Below are positions 35,595-44,150 of a stretch of 54,146 nt of DNA, piece by piece. Under the pieces are notes generated by a model, which ran no database searches, had not been told where the DNA came from, and saw only the letters and a list, made by a program, of their open reading frames with translations. Source of the DNA: Anabaena sp. UHCC 0187 (lineage in GTDB: Bacteria > Cyanobacteriota > Cyanobacteriia > Cyanobacteriales > Nostocaceae); the NCBI RefSeq assembly GCF_009712035.1, contig NZ_VILB01000028.1, forward strand, positions 1 through 54,146. The letters run 5' to 3'. The position numbers and the translations under genes were made by a program. Position 1 is the first letter of the stretch. Every line of letters begins with the position of its first letter.

Positions 35595-35664
35595 CTACAC
35601 GATTCATTGGTAAAATTTCATTTACCTGCAATCTGCTGTAAGTTAAAATTCAAGCTATTGAGTA

Positions 35665-35695
35665 ACAACTGACAACTGACAACTGACAACTGACT
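35665..35695. repeat. STRR array (CAACTGA)
   Basis: Four tandem copies of the heptamer CAACTGA end just before the start codon of the TPR gene. The same heptamer appears near 46305-46318 and, degenerately, at 32401. Confidence 0.85.
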
Positions 35696-35696
35696 A

Positions 35697-36218
35697 ATGA
35701 CTACAGAAAGTTTAGAACTCGCCAAATCTCGTTATCAAATTGGGACAACTGCTTTTGAAAATGGTCAATATCGGGAAGCTGTAGAAAATTTAGAAAAAGC
35801 CAGCAACCTATTAGGAAAAAATACCCGTTTTGCTGGGGAAGTAGAAATTTGGTTGGTGAATGCTTATGAAGCTGCGGGACGTTCGGAAGAAGCGATAAAT
35901 CTTTGTCAACAACTCGGCCGTCATCCCCATTATGAAGTTCGTCAACAAGCAAAACGCCTACTCTATATTTTAAAAGCACCCAAACTTAACAGACCAAAAG
36001 AGTGGATGACAGAAATTCCCGATTTTGGGATAACTTCTGATAATAAATCCAAAATAGTTGTCACTTCCCAACCTAAAAAAACTACATCTAAACAAAAACC
36101 TGTTGAACGAGAATATATTGACTTGAGTACAGTCAATACTAGAGATAATAATTTTGTTTGGGTAGCTTTAATTGCTGTTGGTTTAACAATTTCCTATTTA
36201 GTGTGGTTGAGTTTTTAG
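35697..36218 (+). CDS. TPR protein with a C-terminal membrane helix
   Basis: The 173-residue protein has two TPR-like helical repeats (residues about 10-95, YREAVENLEKASNLL and SEEAINLCQQLG), a charged linker and a single C-terminal membrane helix (FVWVALIAVGLTISYLVWL). It would be tail-anchored with the TPRs in the cytoplasm. The DUF3153 gene follows 21 bp later, and both look cotranscribed. An STRR abuts the start codon, so there is no ordinary ribosome binding site. Confidence 0.7.
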   Translation: MTTESLELAKSRYQIGTTAFENGQYREAVENLEKASNLLGKNTRFAGEVEIWLVNAYEAAGRSEEAINLCQQLGRHPHYEVRQQAKRLLYILKAPKLNRPKEWMTEIPDFGITSDNKSKIVVTSQPKKTTSKQKPVEREYIDLSTVNTRDNNFVWVALIAVGLTISYLVWLSF

Positions 36219-36239
36219 TAAATCAGGAGAAATTTAGTC

Positions 36240-37055
36240 ATGAATGGATTGACTTTCATTAAGGTTATATCACAGTTAATGAAATCTGTGTTTTTTTTAA
36301 TTAGCAAAATTGTAAAATTTACCAAAATCAAACCTATTGTCTTGATGGTAATATTTTCTTCATTACTATTATCTGGTTGTGTAAAGTATGATTTAGGAGT
36401 CAACTTTAACAGCACTAATAATGGTGAATTAGTACAACATATTCAGTTATCGGAAAAAATCGCTATTTTTAGTAGTGATTATCTATCGCAATGGTTAAAA
36501 ACTTTAGAACAACGAGCGCGAACATTAGCAGGTTCGACAGAAAGAGTTTCCGCGTCAGAAATTATTGTCAAAATTCCCTTTACCAGTGCGAAGGAATTAC
36601 AAGAAAAATTTACTGGCTTTTTCAATACTCAAACCTCTGAAGATAGTGATGGTTCGGAACTATCTAATATTACTTCTACTTTAGTGGCTGAAGATACGAA
36701 TTTTTTCCTATTATCTAGAAATCATCTAGTTTATGATTTAGATTTGCGTTCTTTGGCTATGCTGACTACTAAAAGTGATAGTTCTCTTGTCAATTTAGAC
36801 TTTAGCTTACAAACACCTTGGGGAATTAAGAATATTGAAAATGATGAAAATGCCATCCAACCAGAAAAGCATGGTAATCAACTGATATGGAGACTTAAAG
36901 CAGGAGATATAAATCATGTAGAGGTAGTTTTTTGGTTGCCGAATTTTCTGGGAATTGGGACTTTGTTAATTATTGGATTTGTGTGGTTGGGATTATATCT
37001 GAGATATACGTTATTACCAAATCCGAGTATTCAGTTAACCGCAAAAGAGTTGTAA
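36240..37055 (+). CDS. DUF3153 domain lipoprotein-like protein
   Basis: The 271-residue protein has an unusually long N-terminal lead (about 35 residues) before the hydrophobic core and lipobox LLSGC. The DUF3153 domain begins at VKYDLGVNFNSTNNG, and a C-terminal membrane helix (FLGIGTLLIIGFVWLGLYLRY) follows. This family is found in cyanobacteria and plastid-bearing organisms; its function is unknown. A Shine-Dalgarno-like AGGAG precedes the ATG, though later Met codons could shorten the lead. Confidence 0.8.
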   Translation: MNGLTFIKVISQLMKSVFFLISKIVKFTKIKPIVLMVIFSSLLLSGCVKYDLGVNFNSTNNGELVQHIQLSEKIAIFSSDYLSQWLKTLEQRARTLAGSTERVSASEIIVKIPFTSAKELQEKFTGFFNTQTSEDSDGSELSNITSTLVAEDTNFFLLSRNHLVYDLDLRSLAMLTTKSDSSLVNLDFSLQTPWGIKNIENDENAIQPEKHGNQLIWRLKAGDINHVEVVFWLPNFLGIGTLLIIGFVWLGLYLRYTLLPNPSIQLTAKEL

Positions 37056-37089
37056 GATATCAGAATTTAGGATTTAAGAACTTATAGTA

Positions 37090-37116
37090 GGGTGCGTTAA
37101 TGAAATATAACGCACC
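37090..37116. repeat. Palindromic dispersed element (GGTGCGTTA)
   Basis: The perfect inverted repeat GGTGCGTTA / TAACGCACC with an 8-nt loop lies after the DUF3153 gene. Palindromes with this core are widespread in cyanobacterial genomes (recalled, not searched). It may double as a terminator. Confidence 0.6.
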
Positions 37117-37210
37117 TATTGTCTGAATCAGGATTTCCAGGATTTAGGGATTTTCAGGATAGGTACAATCTTGGTTATAATTAAAAAAAGTTTTATACAT
37201 TTAAAAACAG

Positions 37211-37669
37211 ATGAGGATTCAGCAGATACTTGGGATATTATGTATTGGTTTATCCATTGTTATGGTCGTTAAGCTACCTAACAAAGATGTAGACATTTTG
37301 ACTTGTAATAGTTCATTGACATTTAAAGGATGTAAAGTAGACCGTTTTAGTTGGAGAGGAGAAGAAAGAGTATTAATTTCTACTACTGATTTACGTAAAG
37401 CTGGTGTTGAAAGAAGAAAGTATAAGAATCAGAAGTCAGTTACTTACTTACTAATGCTTGATACTGACAATGAGAGCTTTCCAGTGAGCTATAATGGAGC
37501 TATTGAAGAAAAAGAGAATCTGGCTGATCGCGTAAACAGCTTTATTGAAAATTCTCAAGATGCTGGTTTCTCAGAAAAAATTGAGCAAACTCATTGGGGA
37601 AAGTGGTTGGTTGCTCCAATAGTAGCTGTTTTAGGTATGATGGGAGTTGTTAATAAACAAAAACTTTAA
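37211..37669 (+). CDS. Small membrane protein of unknown function
   Basis: A 152-residue protein with an N-terminal membrane helix (ILGILCIGLSIVMVV), an extracytoplasmic middle containing two cysteines (ILTCNSSL and FKGCKVDRF), and a C-terminal helix (WLVAPIVAVLGMMGVV). I recognise no family. Its stop overlaps the end of the convergent PemK-like gene. Confidence 0.55.
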   Translation: MRIQQILGILCIGLSIVMVVKLPNKDVDILTCNSSLTFKGCKVDRFSWRGEERVLISTTDLRKAGVERRKYKNQKSVTYLLMLDTDNESFPVSYNGAIEEKENLADRVNSFIENSQDAGFSEKIEQTHWGKWLVAPIVAVLGMMGVVNKQKL

Positions 37670-38013
37670 TCACCTAAATTAAGAGATATTTTCAAAGCTA
37701 AATTGGCTTTTCCCATTAATTCTGATGATAAGATACCTAATCTTTGCTGAAAAACAGATTTATTCACAGTTGCTATTTTATCTGCTCTAATTAATGAACT
37801 TTTTTTGAGTCCAGTTTGCTTAAATTCATTATTTTTATCAGAGACTAAAACCCAAGTTTCTCGTAAATCATCATCTGGTATTTTAGAGAAAATTCCTAAA
37901 ATAATTACTTCATCTCGATGAATAGCAATAACTAAAGCAGGTCTAAGTTTATTACTAGTTAAATCACTAAAAGGGAAAGAAACTAACCAAATTTCATTAA
38001 TTTTCGGTTTCAT
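37666..38013 (-). CDS. PemK/MazF-type toxin
   Basis: About 115 residues from the ATG at 38013. The N terminus (PKINEIWLVSFPFSDLTSNKLRPALVI) is the PemK/MazF signature, and SSLIRADKIATVNKSVFQQRLGIL matches its C-terminal half. These are sequence-specific RNases. The first 17 nt overlap the antitoxin gene, which lies upstream on the same strand, so translation is probably coupled. The frame's further extension to 38052 runs through the antitoxin and has no support. Confidence 0.85.
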   Translation of the reverse strand: MKPKINEIWLVSFPFSDLTSNKLRPALVIAIHRDEVIILGIFSKIPDDDLRETWVLVSDKNNEFKQTGLKKSSLIRADKIATVNKSVFQQRLGILSSELMGKANLALKISLNLGD

Positions 38014-38182
38014 TATTATAAATATCCTCTTCTGGATCATTCCATTCATCAAATCCTGTTTCTGCTAGTTTCATAAACTCTTTTATTTCCAGAGCTTTTC
38101 TAATTTCTTCAATTAATTCATTAATTTCTTCTACAGGAAATTGTAGAATCATTGCTTTAATTTCTTCTTGTCTAACATTCAT
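37997..38182 (-). CDS. Antitoxin of the PemK/MazF-type pair
   Basis: A 61-residue acidic protein (MNVRQEEIKAMILQFP... ending EEDIYNNETEN) directly upstream of the toxin and overlapping it by 17 nt. Its size, acidity and position identify it as the cognate antitoxin. I see no DNA-binding fold that I can name. The frame is open further upstream, but the Met at 38182 gives the usual start of this kind of protein. Confidence 0.75.
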   Translation of the reverse strand: MNVRQEEIKAMILQFPVEEINELIEEIRKALEIKEFMKLAETGFDEWNDPEEDIYNNETEN

Positions 38183-38264
38183 GAGTTTAAATTCCTTTTT
38201 GCAATCAACTATGGAATTTCTCTTGTAACTATAATAACTGAGAATAAAAATTATATTCAAGATC

Positions 38265-38332
38265 ATAATCTATAAATTGTTTGTTTCTGACAAATTCGTT
38301 TACCAGTAACTCCTGTAACAATTCCTTTACAA
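38265..38332. repeat. 68-bp direct repeat, left copy
   Basis: Matches 38991-39058 at 65 of 68 positions in the same orientation. The two copies bracket the DUF433/DUF5615 pair. The block includes CGTTTACCAGTAACTCCTG. Confidence 0.9.
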
Positions 38333-38377
38333 CTAAATGCTAAAACTTGCTCAAGGCTGCAAAATTTAACTTATATT

Positions 38378-38713
38378 TCACCTATACAAAGCCAAAATAC
38401 CAGTATTTTGATCTTCAGAAAAAGATAAAATAATTTCGTAGTTATTTCTCAGCATTAATTCTATAGTTTTAGTTGCACAATTTCCTGAACGAATCCAAAT
38501 AACTTTAGGTGGAAAACCTCTCAGAATTGATAATTCATTAAAATCCGCATCTTTGGTAACAATAATATAGTCTTGATTTTTGGCAATCTCCCACACTGTA
38601 TAATCTGATTCTTTATCTAATTGCATTAAATAAAGATGATTAGAATCAGGATAAAGATCAGCCAAAGAATTAACTAAACTGGGTGATAAATTATGATCAA
38701 AAAGTAGTTTCAT
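38378..38713 (-). CDS. DUF5615 PIN-like toxin
   Basis: The 111-residue protein has the DUF5615 PIN-like pattern: MKLLFDHNLSPSLV with the first Asp, then VTKDADFNEL with a second acidic pair, and WIRSGN. PIN-like proteins are Mg-dependent RNases. Its start overlaps the stop of the upstream DUF433 gene by 4 nt (ATGA), which is the arrangement of a VapBC-like toxin-antitoxin operon. Confidence 0.88.
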   Translation of the reverse strand: MKLLFDHNLSPSLVNSLADLYPDSNHLYLMQLDKESDYTVWEIAKNQDYIIVTKDADFNELSILRGFPPKVIWIRSGNCATKTIELMLRNNYEIILSFSEDQNTGILALYR

Positions 38714-38937
38714 GAATTAACTAAAATGGTTTGACGTTCACGATCTGCTGCATAACTGAGACAGGCTAAAATATCTTCTTTAGTTAAATAAGGAAAATCG
38801 GCTAATATTTCTTCAAAAGTCATTCCTGATGCTAAATAGGAAAGAACATCATAAACAGTAATTCTCATACCTCTAATACAAGGTTTTCCGCTTCTTTTTC
38901 CAGGTTCTATGGTAATAATATTTTTGTATGACATCAT
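38710..38937 (-). CDS. DUF433 antitoxin
   Basis: A 75-residue DUF433 protein with the family's PGKRSGKPCIRGMRITVYDVL and FPYLTKEDILACLSYAADRE. It has a winged helix-turn-helix type fold and is the usual partner of DUF5615 toxins. Its gene is first in the pair. The pair is enclosed by the 68-bp direct repeats. Confidence 0.88.
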   Translation of the reverse strand: MMSYKNIITIEPGKRSGKPCIRGMRITVYDVLSYLASGMTFEEILADFPYLTKEDILACLSYAADRERQTILVNS

Positions 38938-38990
38938 GAACTCCTTATCAACATTATTACTTAGTTAATGTAAACTTTACTTCTTAAATT

Positions 38991-39058
38991 ATAATCTATA
39001 AATTGTCTATTTCTGACAAATTCGTTTACCAGTAACTCCTGTAACAATTCCCTTACAA
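38991..39058. repeat. 68-bp direct repeat, right copy
   Basis: Second copy of the repeat at 38265-38332. It ends 43 bp before the acnB start codon, so it may be the original acnB leader sequence from which the left copy arose. Confidence 0.9.
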
Positions 39059-39101
39059 TAAAATAAAGAAAGCAAGACATTACAGGATCAGAATCTAAAC
39101 C

Positions 39102-41732
39102 ATGCTACAAGAATATCGTCAACAGGTTGCCGATCGCACTCAACTGGGTATTCCTGCCTTACCATTAGACGCACAACAAACATCAGCATTGTGTGAATTA
39201 CTGAAAAATCCCCCTACAGGCGAAGAAGAGTTATTATTAAATTTATTACAGAATCGCATTCCCCCCGGAGTAGATCAAGCTGCTTATGTAAAAGCTGGGT
39301 TTCTGACTGCGATTGCTAAAGAAGAAATTACCAGTCCTTTAGTTTCACCAATTGACGCAGTAGAATTACTGGGAACAATGATTGGTGGTTACAATGTTCA
39401 ATCCTTAATTGACTTACTCCAAGTTTCTAGCAGTTCTGTATCAGAATCTTCAGAAACACCCTTGGTCATGGGAGGAGAAGGAAGAGAACAAATCGCCGCT
39501 TATGCAGCCAACGCCCTCAGCAAAATCATGTTGGTGTATGATGCTTTCCATGATGTTTTGGAATTGTCGAAAACCAACCCCTACGCCAAACAAGTGGTAA
39601 ACTCTTGGGCAGAAGCAGAATGGTTTACTTTGCGTCCCACATTACCAGAATTTATCACTGTTACCGTTTTCAAAGTTCCCGGAGAAACTAACACCGACGA
39701 CTTATCACCGGCAACCCACGCTACAACCAGACCAGATATTCCTTTACACGCTTTGGCGATGTTGGAAACTCGTCAACCAGGAAGTTTAGAAACCATTGCA
39801 GAGTTAAAGAAAAAAGGATTTCCCGTTGCTTACGTCGGTGATGTCGTGGGTACAGGTTCTTCGCGCAAGTCTGCAATCAATTCTGTATTATGGCATTTGG
39901 GCAATGATATTCCCTTTGTGCCAAACAAACGGGCAGGAGGTTATATTTTAGGAAGTGCGATCGCTCCAATCTTTTTTAACACAGCCGAAGATGCCGGTGC
40001 ATTACCCATTCAATGCGATGTCAGCAAAATGGAAACCGGTGACGTGATCACCATTTATCCCTACAAAGGCACGGTTCTCAACGCCGCAGGAGAAGTAATT
40101 TCCACCTTCAGCCTCAAACCTGACACCATTTTAGACGAAGTTCGCGCTGGTGGACGCATTCCCCTACTAATTGGGCGTACCCTCACCGATAAAACCCGTC
40201 TAGCATTAGGTTTAGCACCCAGCACATTATTTATTCGTCCTCAAGCCCCAGCCGACAGCGGAAAAGGCTACACATTGGCGCAGAAAATGGTCGGGAAAGC
40301 CGCTGGTTTACCGGGAGTACGTCCGGGAACATCTTGCGAACCAATCATGACTACAGTGGGTTCTCAGGACACTACAGGCCCAATGACAAGAGACGAATTG
40401 AAAGAACTCGCTTGTCTCGGTTTCAGTGCAGACTTAGTAATGCAAAGTTTCTGTCACACAGCCGCATATCCCAAACCTGTGGATATTAAAACCCACCAAG
40501 AATTACCCGACTTTATCTCCTCCCGTGGTGGCGTGGCATTGCGTCCTGGGGATGGTATCATTCACTCCTGGTTAAACCGAATGTTGTTACCCGACACAGT
40601 GGGAACAGGGGGAGATTCCCATACTCGCTTCCCGTTAGGAATATCCTTTCCTGCTGGTTCTGGGTTAGTAGCCTTTGCTGGTGCATTAGGTGTGATGCCT
40701 TTAGATATGCCAGAATCAGTTTTGGTCAGATTTACAGGAGAATTGCAACCAGGAATTACATTGAGAGATATTGTGAATGCAATTCCTTATGTGGCTATGC
40801 AAAAAGGTTTGTTAACTGTCGAGAAGCAGAACAAGAAAAATGTTTTCTCTGGCAAGATTTTGGAAATTGAAGGTTTACCAAATTTGAAAGTTGAACAAGC
40901 TTTTGAATTAACCGACGCTTCCGCAGAACGTTCTTGTGCTGGTTGCACAATTAAGTTAAGTGAAGAAACAATTGCGGAATATTTACGTTCTAATATTGCG
41001 CTTTTAACTAATATGGTAGCACGAGGTTATAGTGATGCCAGAACTATCATGCGTCGTGTAGCAAAAATGCAAGAATGGTTAGACAATCCAGTGTTATTAT
41101 CTGCTGACGCTGATGCGGAATATGCAGAAATAATTGAAATTGATTTAAGCCAAATCAAAGAACCAATTGTTGCTGCTCCCAATGACCCAGATAATGTTAA
41201 GTTATTATCGGAAGTTGCTAATGATCCTGTACAAGAAGTATTTGTCGGTTCTTGTATGACAAATATCGGACATTATCGAGCAACTGCGAAGGTTTTGGAA
41301 GGTGCTGGTGAGGTAAAAGCTCGGTTGTGGATTGCGCCTCCAACCCGCATGGATGAACACCAATTAAAGGCGGAAGGTGTTTATGATGTTTTCGTAGCTG
41401 CAAAGGCGAGAACTGAGATTCCAGGATGCAGTTTGTGTATGGGAAATCAGGCGCGAGTTGATGATAATACAACTGTGTTTTCTACCTCGACTCGTAACTT
41501 CAATAATCGCATGGGGAAGGGCGCTCAAGTGTATTTAGGTTCGGCGGAATTAGCAGCAGTTTGTGCGTTGTTGGGAAGGCTTCCTAATGTTCAGGAATAT
41601 TTGGATATTGTGGCAGAAAGAATTCATCCTTTTGCTGATGATTTGTATCGCTATTTGAACTTTGATCAAATTGCTGGTTTTGAGAATGAGGGAAGGGTGA
41701 TTAGTAAGGAGGAACAGGCAGCTTTGGTATAA
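39102..41732 (+). CDS. acnB: Aconitate hydratase B
   Basis: The 876-residue bifunctional aconitase/2-methylisocitrate dehydratase converts citrate to isocitrate. It has the AcnB domain order: N-terminal HEAT-like region ([25 protein letters not shown]), swivel domain, then the Fe-S catalytic domains. Cluster-ligand candidates are the Cys in [15 protein letters not shown] and the two in [12 protein letters not shown]. Its leader contains the 68-bp repeat, so insertion of the toxin pair may have altered its promoter. Confidence 0.95.
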   Translation: MLQEYRQQVADRTQLGIPALPLDAQQTSALCELLKNPPTGEEELLLNLLQNRIPPGVDQAAYVKAGFLTAIAKEEITSPLVSPIDAVELLGTMIGGYNVQSLIDLLQVSSSSVSESSETPLVMGGEGREQIAAYAANALSKIMLVYDAFHDVLELSKTNPYAKQVVNSWAEAEWFTLRPTLPEFITVTVFKVPGETNTDDLSPATHATTRPDIPLHALAMLETRQPGSLETIAELKKKGFPVAYVGDVVGTGSSRKSAINSVLWHLGNDIPFVPNKRAGGYILGSAIAPIFFNTAEDAGALPIQCDVSKMETGDVITIYPYKGTVLNAAGEVISTFSLKPDTILDEVRAGGRIPLLIGRTLTDKTRLALGLAPSTLFIRPQAPADSGKGYTLAQKMVGKAAGLPGVRPGTSCEPIMTTVGSQDTTGPMTRDELKELACLGFSADLVMQSFCHTAAYPKPVDIKTHQELPDFISSRGGVALRPGDGIIHSWLNRMLLPDTVGTGGDSHTRFPLGISFPAGSGLVAFAGALGVMPLDMPESVLVRFTGELQPGITLRDIVNAIPYVAMQKGLLTVEKQNKKNVFSGKILEIEGLPNLKVEQAFELTDASAERSCAGCTIKLSEETIAEYLRSNIALLTNMVARGYSDARTIMRRVAKMQEWLDNPVLLSADADAEYAEIIEIDLSQIKEPIVAAPNDPDNVKLLSEVANDPVQEVFVGSCMTNIGHYRATAKVLEGAGEVKARLWIAPPTRMDEHQLKAEGVYDVFVAAKARTEIPGCSLCMGNQARVDDNTTVFSTSTRNFNNRMGKGAQVYLGSAELAAVCALLGRLPNVQEYLDIVAERIHPFADDLYRYLNFDQIAGFENEGRVISKEEQAALV

Positions 41733-41741
41733 TGTAATTGG

Positions 41742-41762
41742 GGTGAGTCTTGATGACTCACC
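41742..41762 (+). terminator. Hairpin after acnB
   Basis: A perfect 8-bp stem, GGTGAGTC with GACTCACC, and a TTGAT loop starts 10 bp after the acnB stop. It is a likely terminator or mRNA 3'-end hairpin. Confidence 0.6.
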
Positions 41763-41784
41763 TGAATGTTATCATTTATATTTT

Positions 41785-41973
41785 ATGGGGAAGAGTCATT
41801 TTAAGAAAGCAATATCATCTTTGGAATCTCGTATTGCTGAACACAACGAAAAAATCAGGCTAGAATTAGAGAAGGATTTTCCAGATCCAGGTTTGATTAA
41901 TCATTGGGAAAAGGAAATCAAAGCTTTTGAACAAGGGATAAAACAAGCGTTAAAAAGATTGGGGAAAAACTAA
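41785..41973 (+). CDS. Small charged helical protein
   Basis: A 62-residue protein (MGKSHFKKAISSLESRI...) that is helical and highly charged, of no family I recognise. The frame is open back to a GTG at 41743, but that codon lies in the acnB hairpin, so I use the ATG. The next gene starts within its stop codon (TAATG), so the two are coupled. Confidence 0.55.
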   Translation: MGKSHFKKAISSLESRIAEHNEKIRLELEKDFPDPGLINHWEKEIKAFEQGIKQALKRLGKN

Positions 41974-42221
41974 TGACACTCGCAAAATTCAAAATTAGCA
42001 GTGAAAACTCAACTCTTAATCAGTTACTAATGGAATTACAGGAAGAATGCCAAAATGTGATTTCTTTGGTTAATCAGTTACAACTTTCTGAATTAAGCGA
42101 TCGCCAAAAGGGTAAAATACTTTCAGAATTACTGGTAGCTTCAATTCATTTACATTCCCATTGTGATGAAGATTGGCAAAATTTGATTTCTGATGAGTTG
42201 GAAACTTTAGCAGATGATTAG
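41973..42221 (+). CDS. Small acidic helical protein
   Basis: An 82-residue acidic protein rich in Leu, Glu and Gln, beginning MTLAKFKISSENSTLNQLLMEL, with no membrane segment or known motif. Its ATG overlaps the upstream stop by one base, which implies translational coupling. The basic first protein and acidic second protein could be a toxin-antitoxin-like pair, but nothing in the sequence proves this. Confidence 0.55.
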   Translation: MTLAKFKISSENSTLNQLLMELQEECQNVISLVNQLQLSELSDRQKGKILSELLVASIHLHSHCDEDWQNLISDELETLADD

Positions 42222-42256
42222 TGGAGAAAATCTTATGAATAGAAAGAGGTTAAAAC

Positions 42257-42475
42257 ATGATAGAATTACATCCTGAATTTTTAACTAAAAATGGTCAAAA
42301 GCAATTTGCTGTTTTACCTTATGAGGAGTTTTTAAAGATTAAAGAATGGTTGGAAGATTTGGAAGATTGAAGAGATTTGAGAGATGCTAAAGAAGAAGAA
42401 TAAGATAGTCTTTCTGTATCTTTAGAAGATGTAAAAAGTATGTTGTTAATGTTATTAAATTGTTGGTTTTGAGGT
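42257..42475 (+). pseudogene. Dead Phd/YefM-type antitoxin gene
   Basis: The frame starts MIELHPEFLTKNG and continues FAVLPYEEFLKIKEWLEDLED, the pattern of cyanobacterial Phd-family antitoxins. It is then broken by TGA at 42368 and TAA at 42401. Between and after these stops the same frame continues with family-like sequence (RDLRDAKEEE, DSLSVSLEDVKSML). No toxin gene follows; the next gene is a nuclease of another type. The rest of this 378-bp gap is AT-rich and featureless. Confidence 0.75.
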
Positions 42476-42599
42476 ATAGTAACAATTTAGTGCCAGAATT
42501 AACTTAGATTGCAATTTAGTGGTTTAGTAAATTTTGGTATAGTGTTTTAAAATATGGTGTTATCAAGAACAATTCTTTATCTCTCCTACCCTTAACAAG

Positions 42600-43514
42600 A
42601 TGCAAATAAGACTTACTCCACACTTCACACAACTAATTTCAGATGCAGCTTTAAAGTCATTCTGGCGGAAACCAGCTTTAAGGAGTTTCTTGCAACAATG
42701 TGGTGTTTCTGAATCATTATTGGCAACATGGCATGGAGATGAAACAAAAAGAGATTTTTTATCTCGTCTTTTTCCAAAACTTCATGAATCCGATGCTGGT
42801 CAGCAAGTTGTTGTAAAAATAGCTTATTACTTAATGGAGCAGACAACTTTCCCAGACCTCAAAGGCTGGGAAGACAGTAGCAACATGATCCAAGATGCTT
42901 ATACTGCTGTTGAGCGATTGAAGGCTTTTTATAGAGAGCAAAAGGAACAAATCGAAAAAGAGATATCTCAAGAGGAGTCTCAGAAACTTTTGAGAGAATA
43001 CCAAAAAAAGATTGCAGAGTCACAACAAAGCCTGGAAAAGCTTAATGAAGGGCTAAATAATCTCAGTAAGGAGCTTGGAACGCAAGGAGCAGGATATAAA
43101 TTTCAAGATTGGTTTTACGACCTTATGAGATTTTGCGAGATCATTCATAGGAAACCTTATGTTCAAGATGGTAGACAAATTGATGGCTCAATTACAGTGA
43201 AAGATACGACTTATCTTGTTGAGTTAAAATTTACGAGACCACAAGCTGGCGCACCTGATATTGATATTTTCCGTGGGAAGGTAGAGACCAAAGCAGATAA
43301 TACAATGGGAATCATGGTATCTATATCTGGGTATTCATCTGTAGCCATAAACGCAGCTTCCGGTAATAAAACACCATTACTTCTTTTTGATCATGGACAT
43401 TTATACTTGTGTTTAACAGGGATCATGAGTTTTGGAGATGTAATTGATCGCCTAAAAAGAAATGCGTCACAAACAGGCAGAGCATATTTGAATGCAAGTG
43501 AATTTGGTTCTTAA
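42600..43514 (+). CDS. Restriction-endonuclease-like protein with coiled coil
   Basis: A 304-residue protein. Residues 1-110 form a helical N-terminal domain (LTPHFTQLISDAALKSFWRKPALRSFLQQCG). Residues 110-160 are a coiled coil. Residues 170-290 look like a PD-(D/E)XK nuclease, with the acidic residue in RQIDGSI and then YLVELKF as the ExK motif. It resembles stand-alone Mrr-like or type IV restriction enzymes; no methylase is adjacent. The N-terminal domain might recognise a target or partner. It lies in the repeat-rich hotspot, between a dead antitoxin gene and a MITE-like repeat. Confidence 0.7.
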   Translation: MQIRLTPHFTQLISDAALKSFWRKPALRSFLQQCGVSESLLATWHGDETKRDFLSRLFPKLHESDAGQQVVVKIAYYLMEQTTFPDLKGWEDSSNMIQDAYTAVERLKAFYREQKEQIEKEISQEESQKLLREYQKKIAESQQSLEKLNEGLNNLSKELGTQGAGYKFQDWFYDLMRFCEIIHRKPYVQDGRQIDGSITVKDTTYLVELKFTRPQAGAPDIDIFRGKVETKADNTMGIMVSISGYSSVAINAASGNKTPLLLFDHGHLYLCLTGIMSFGDVIDRLKRNASQTGRAYLNASEFGS

Positions 43515-43547
43515 AAATGCGATCGCATCCCTCCAACATCCCAAACC

Positions 43548-43637
43548 GACCTAACCCCCCAACCCCCTTCCCTGCAAGGGAAGGGGGAGAAATCTTGCTC
43601 CCCTCTCCTTGTAGGAGAGGGGCTGGGGGAGAGGTCA
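43548..43637. repeat. MITE-like repeat, copy 1
   Basis: About 90 bp starting GACCTAACCCCCC and ending GGGGGAGAGGTCA, so the ends are imperfect inverted repeats. Inside are two hairpins, CCCCCTTCCCT...AGGGAAGGGGG and CCCCTCTCCT...AGGAGAGGGG. A second copy in the same orientation is at 44060-44150. Confidence 0.85.
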
Positions 43638-43664
43638 AACACGATATAAAAACACACCCCACAA

Positions 43665-44066
43665 ATGAACAACCAACCACCGAAAAAAGACGGACTTCGT
43701 AACATTGTCATTGGACAAAAAATAGAACCCGTAAAACTCGAACGCGCCAAAGAAATGCGTCGCCAAATGACACCAGCAGAAAAAATTCTTTGGGAACATC
43801 TTCGCGCCAACCGCTTGCATAGGTTACATTTTCGCCGTCAACAAATTATAGATGGTTTTATAGTAGATTTTTATTGTCATGCTGCTAGTTTAGTCATAGA
43901 AGTAGATGGAAAAATTCACGAACAACAAATTGAATATGATGCAGAAAGAGATAAAATTTTATCAGCAAGAAGCTTGCGTTTATTGAGATTTAAAAATGAA
44001 GAAATAACAGAGAAAATTGAGCAAGTTTTGATGCGAATTTATCAAACTTGTTGTGAAAAGACCTAA
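43665..44066 (+). CDS. DUF559 endonuclease-like protein
   Basis: A 133-residue protein of the DUF559/Vsr-like PD-(D/E)XK group: KEMRRQMTPAEKILWEHLRANRL, LHFRRQQIIDGFIVDFYCH, LVIEVDGKIHEQQ, and LRLLRFKNEEI. It should be a small nuclease; these genes are very common and mobile in cyanobacteria, but their role is not settled. The gene lies precisely between two copies of a MITE-like repeat, and the second copy supplies its stop codon (ACC TAA). Confidence 0.88.
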   Translation: MNNQPPKKDGLRNIVIGQKIEPVKLERAKEMRRQMTPAEKILWEHLRANRLHRLHFRRQQIIDGFIVDFYCHAASLVIEVDGKIHEQQIEYDAERDKILSARSLRLLRFKNEEITEKIEQVLMRIYQTCCEKT

Positions 44067-44150
44067 CCCACCAGCCCCCTTCCCTACCAGGGAAGGGGGA
44101 GCAAGATTTACTCCCCTCTCCTTGCAGGAGAGGGGTTGGGGGAGAGGTCA
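44060..44150. repeat. MITE-like repeat, copy 2
   Basis: About 91 bp, in the same orientation as the copy at 43548-43637 and nearly identical in its hairpin arms. Its left end overlaps the end of the DUF559 gene and its right end abuts the queC remnant. Confidence 0.85.

Noticed and set aside
41743-41784. GTG start giving the small gene after acnB 14 extra residues
   Set aside because: The GTG and following codons lie inside the perfect hairpin that ends the acnB transcript; the ATG at 41785 is better.
41785-42221. The two small overlapping genes after acnB as a toxin-antitoxin pair
   Set aside because: Size and coupling fit, but neither protein shows a known toxin or antitoxin motif, so no such call is made.
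43517-43702. Open frames of 61-99 codons around the MITE-like repeats (also 44053-44265)
   Set aside because: They are translations of the GC-rich palindromic repeats (Pro/Ser/Arg-rich) and overlap real genes.
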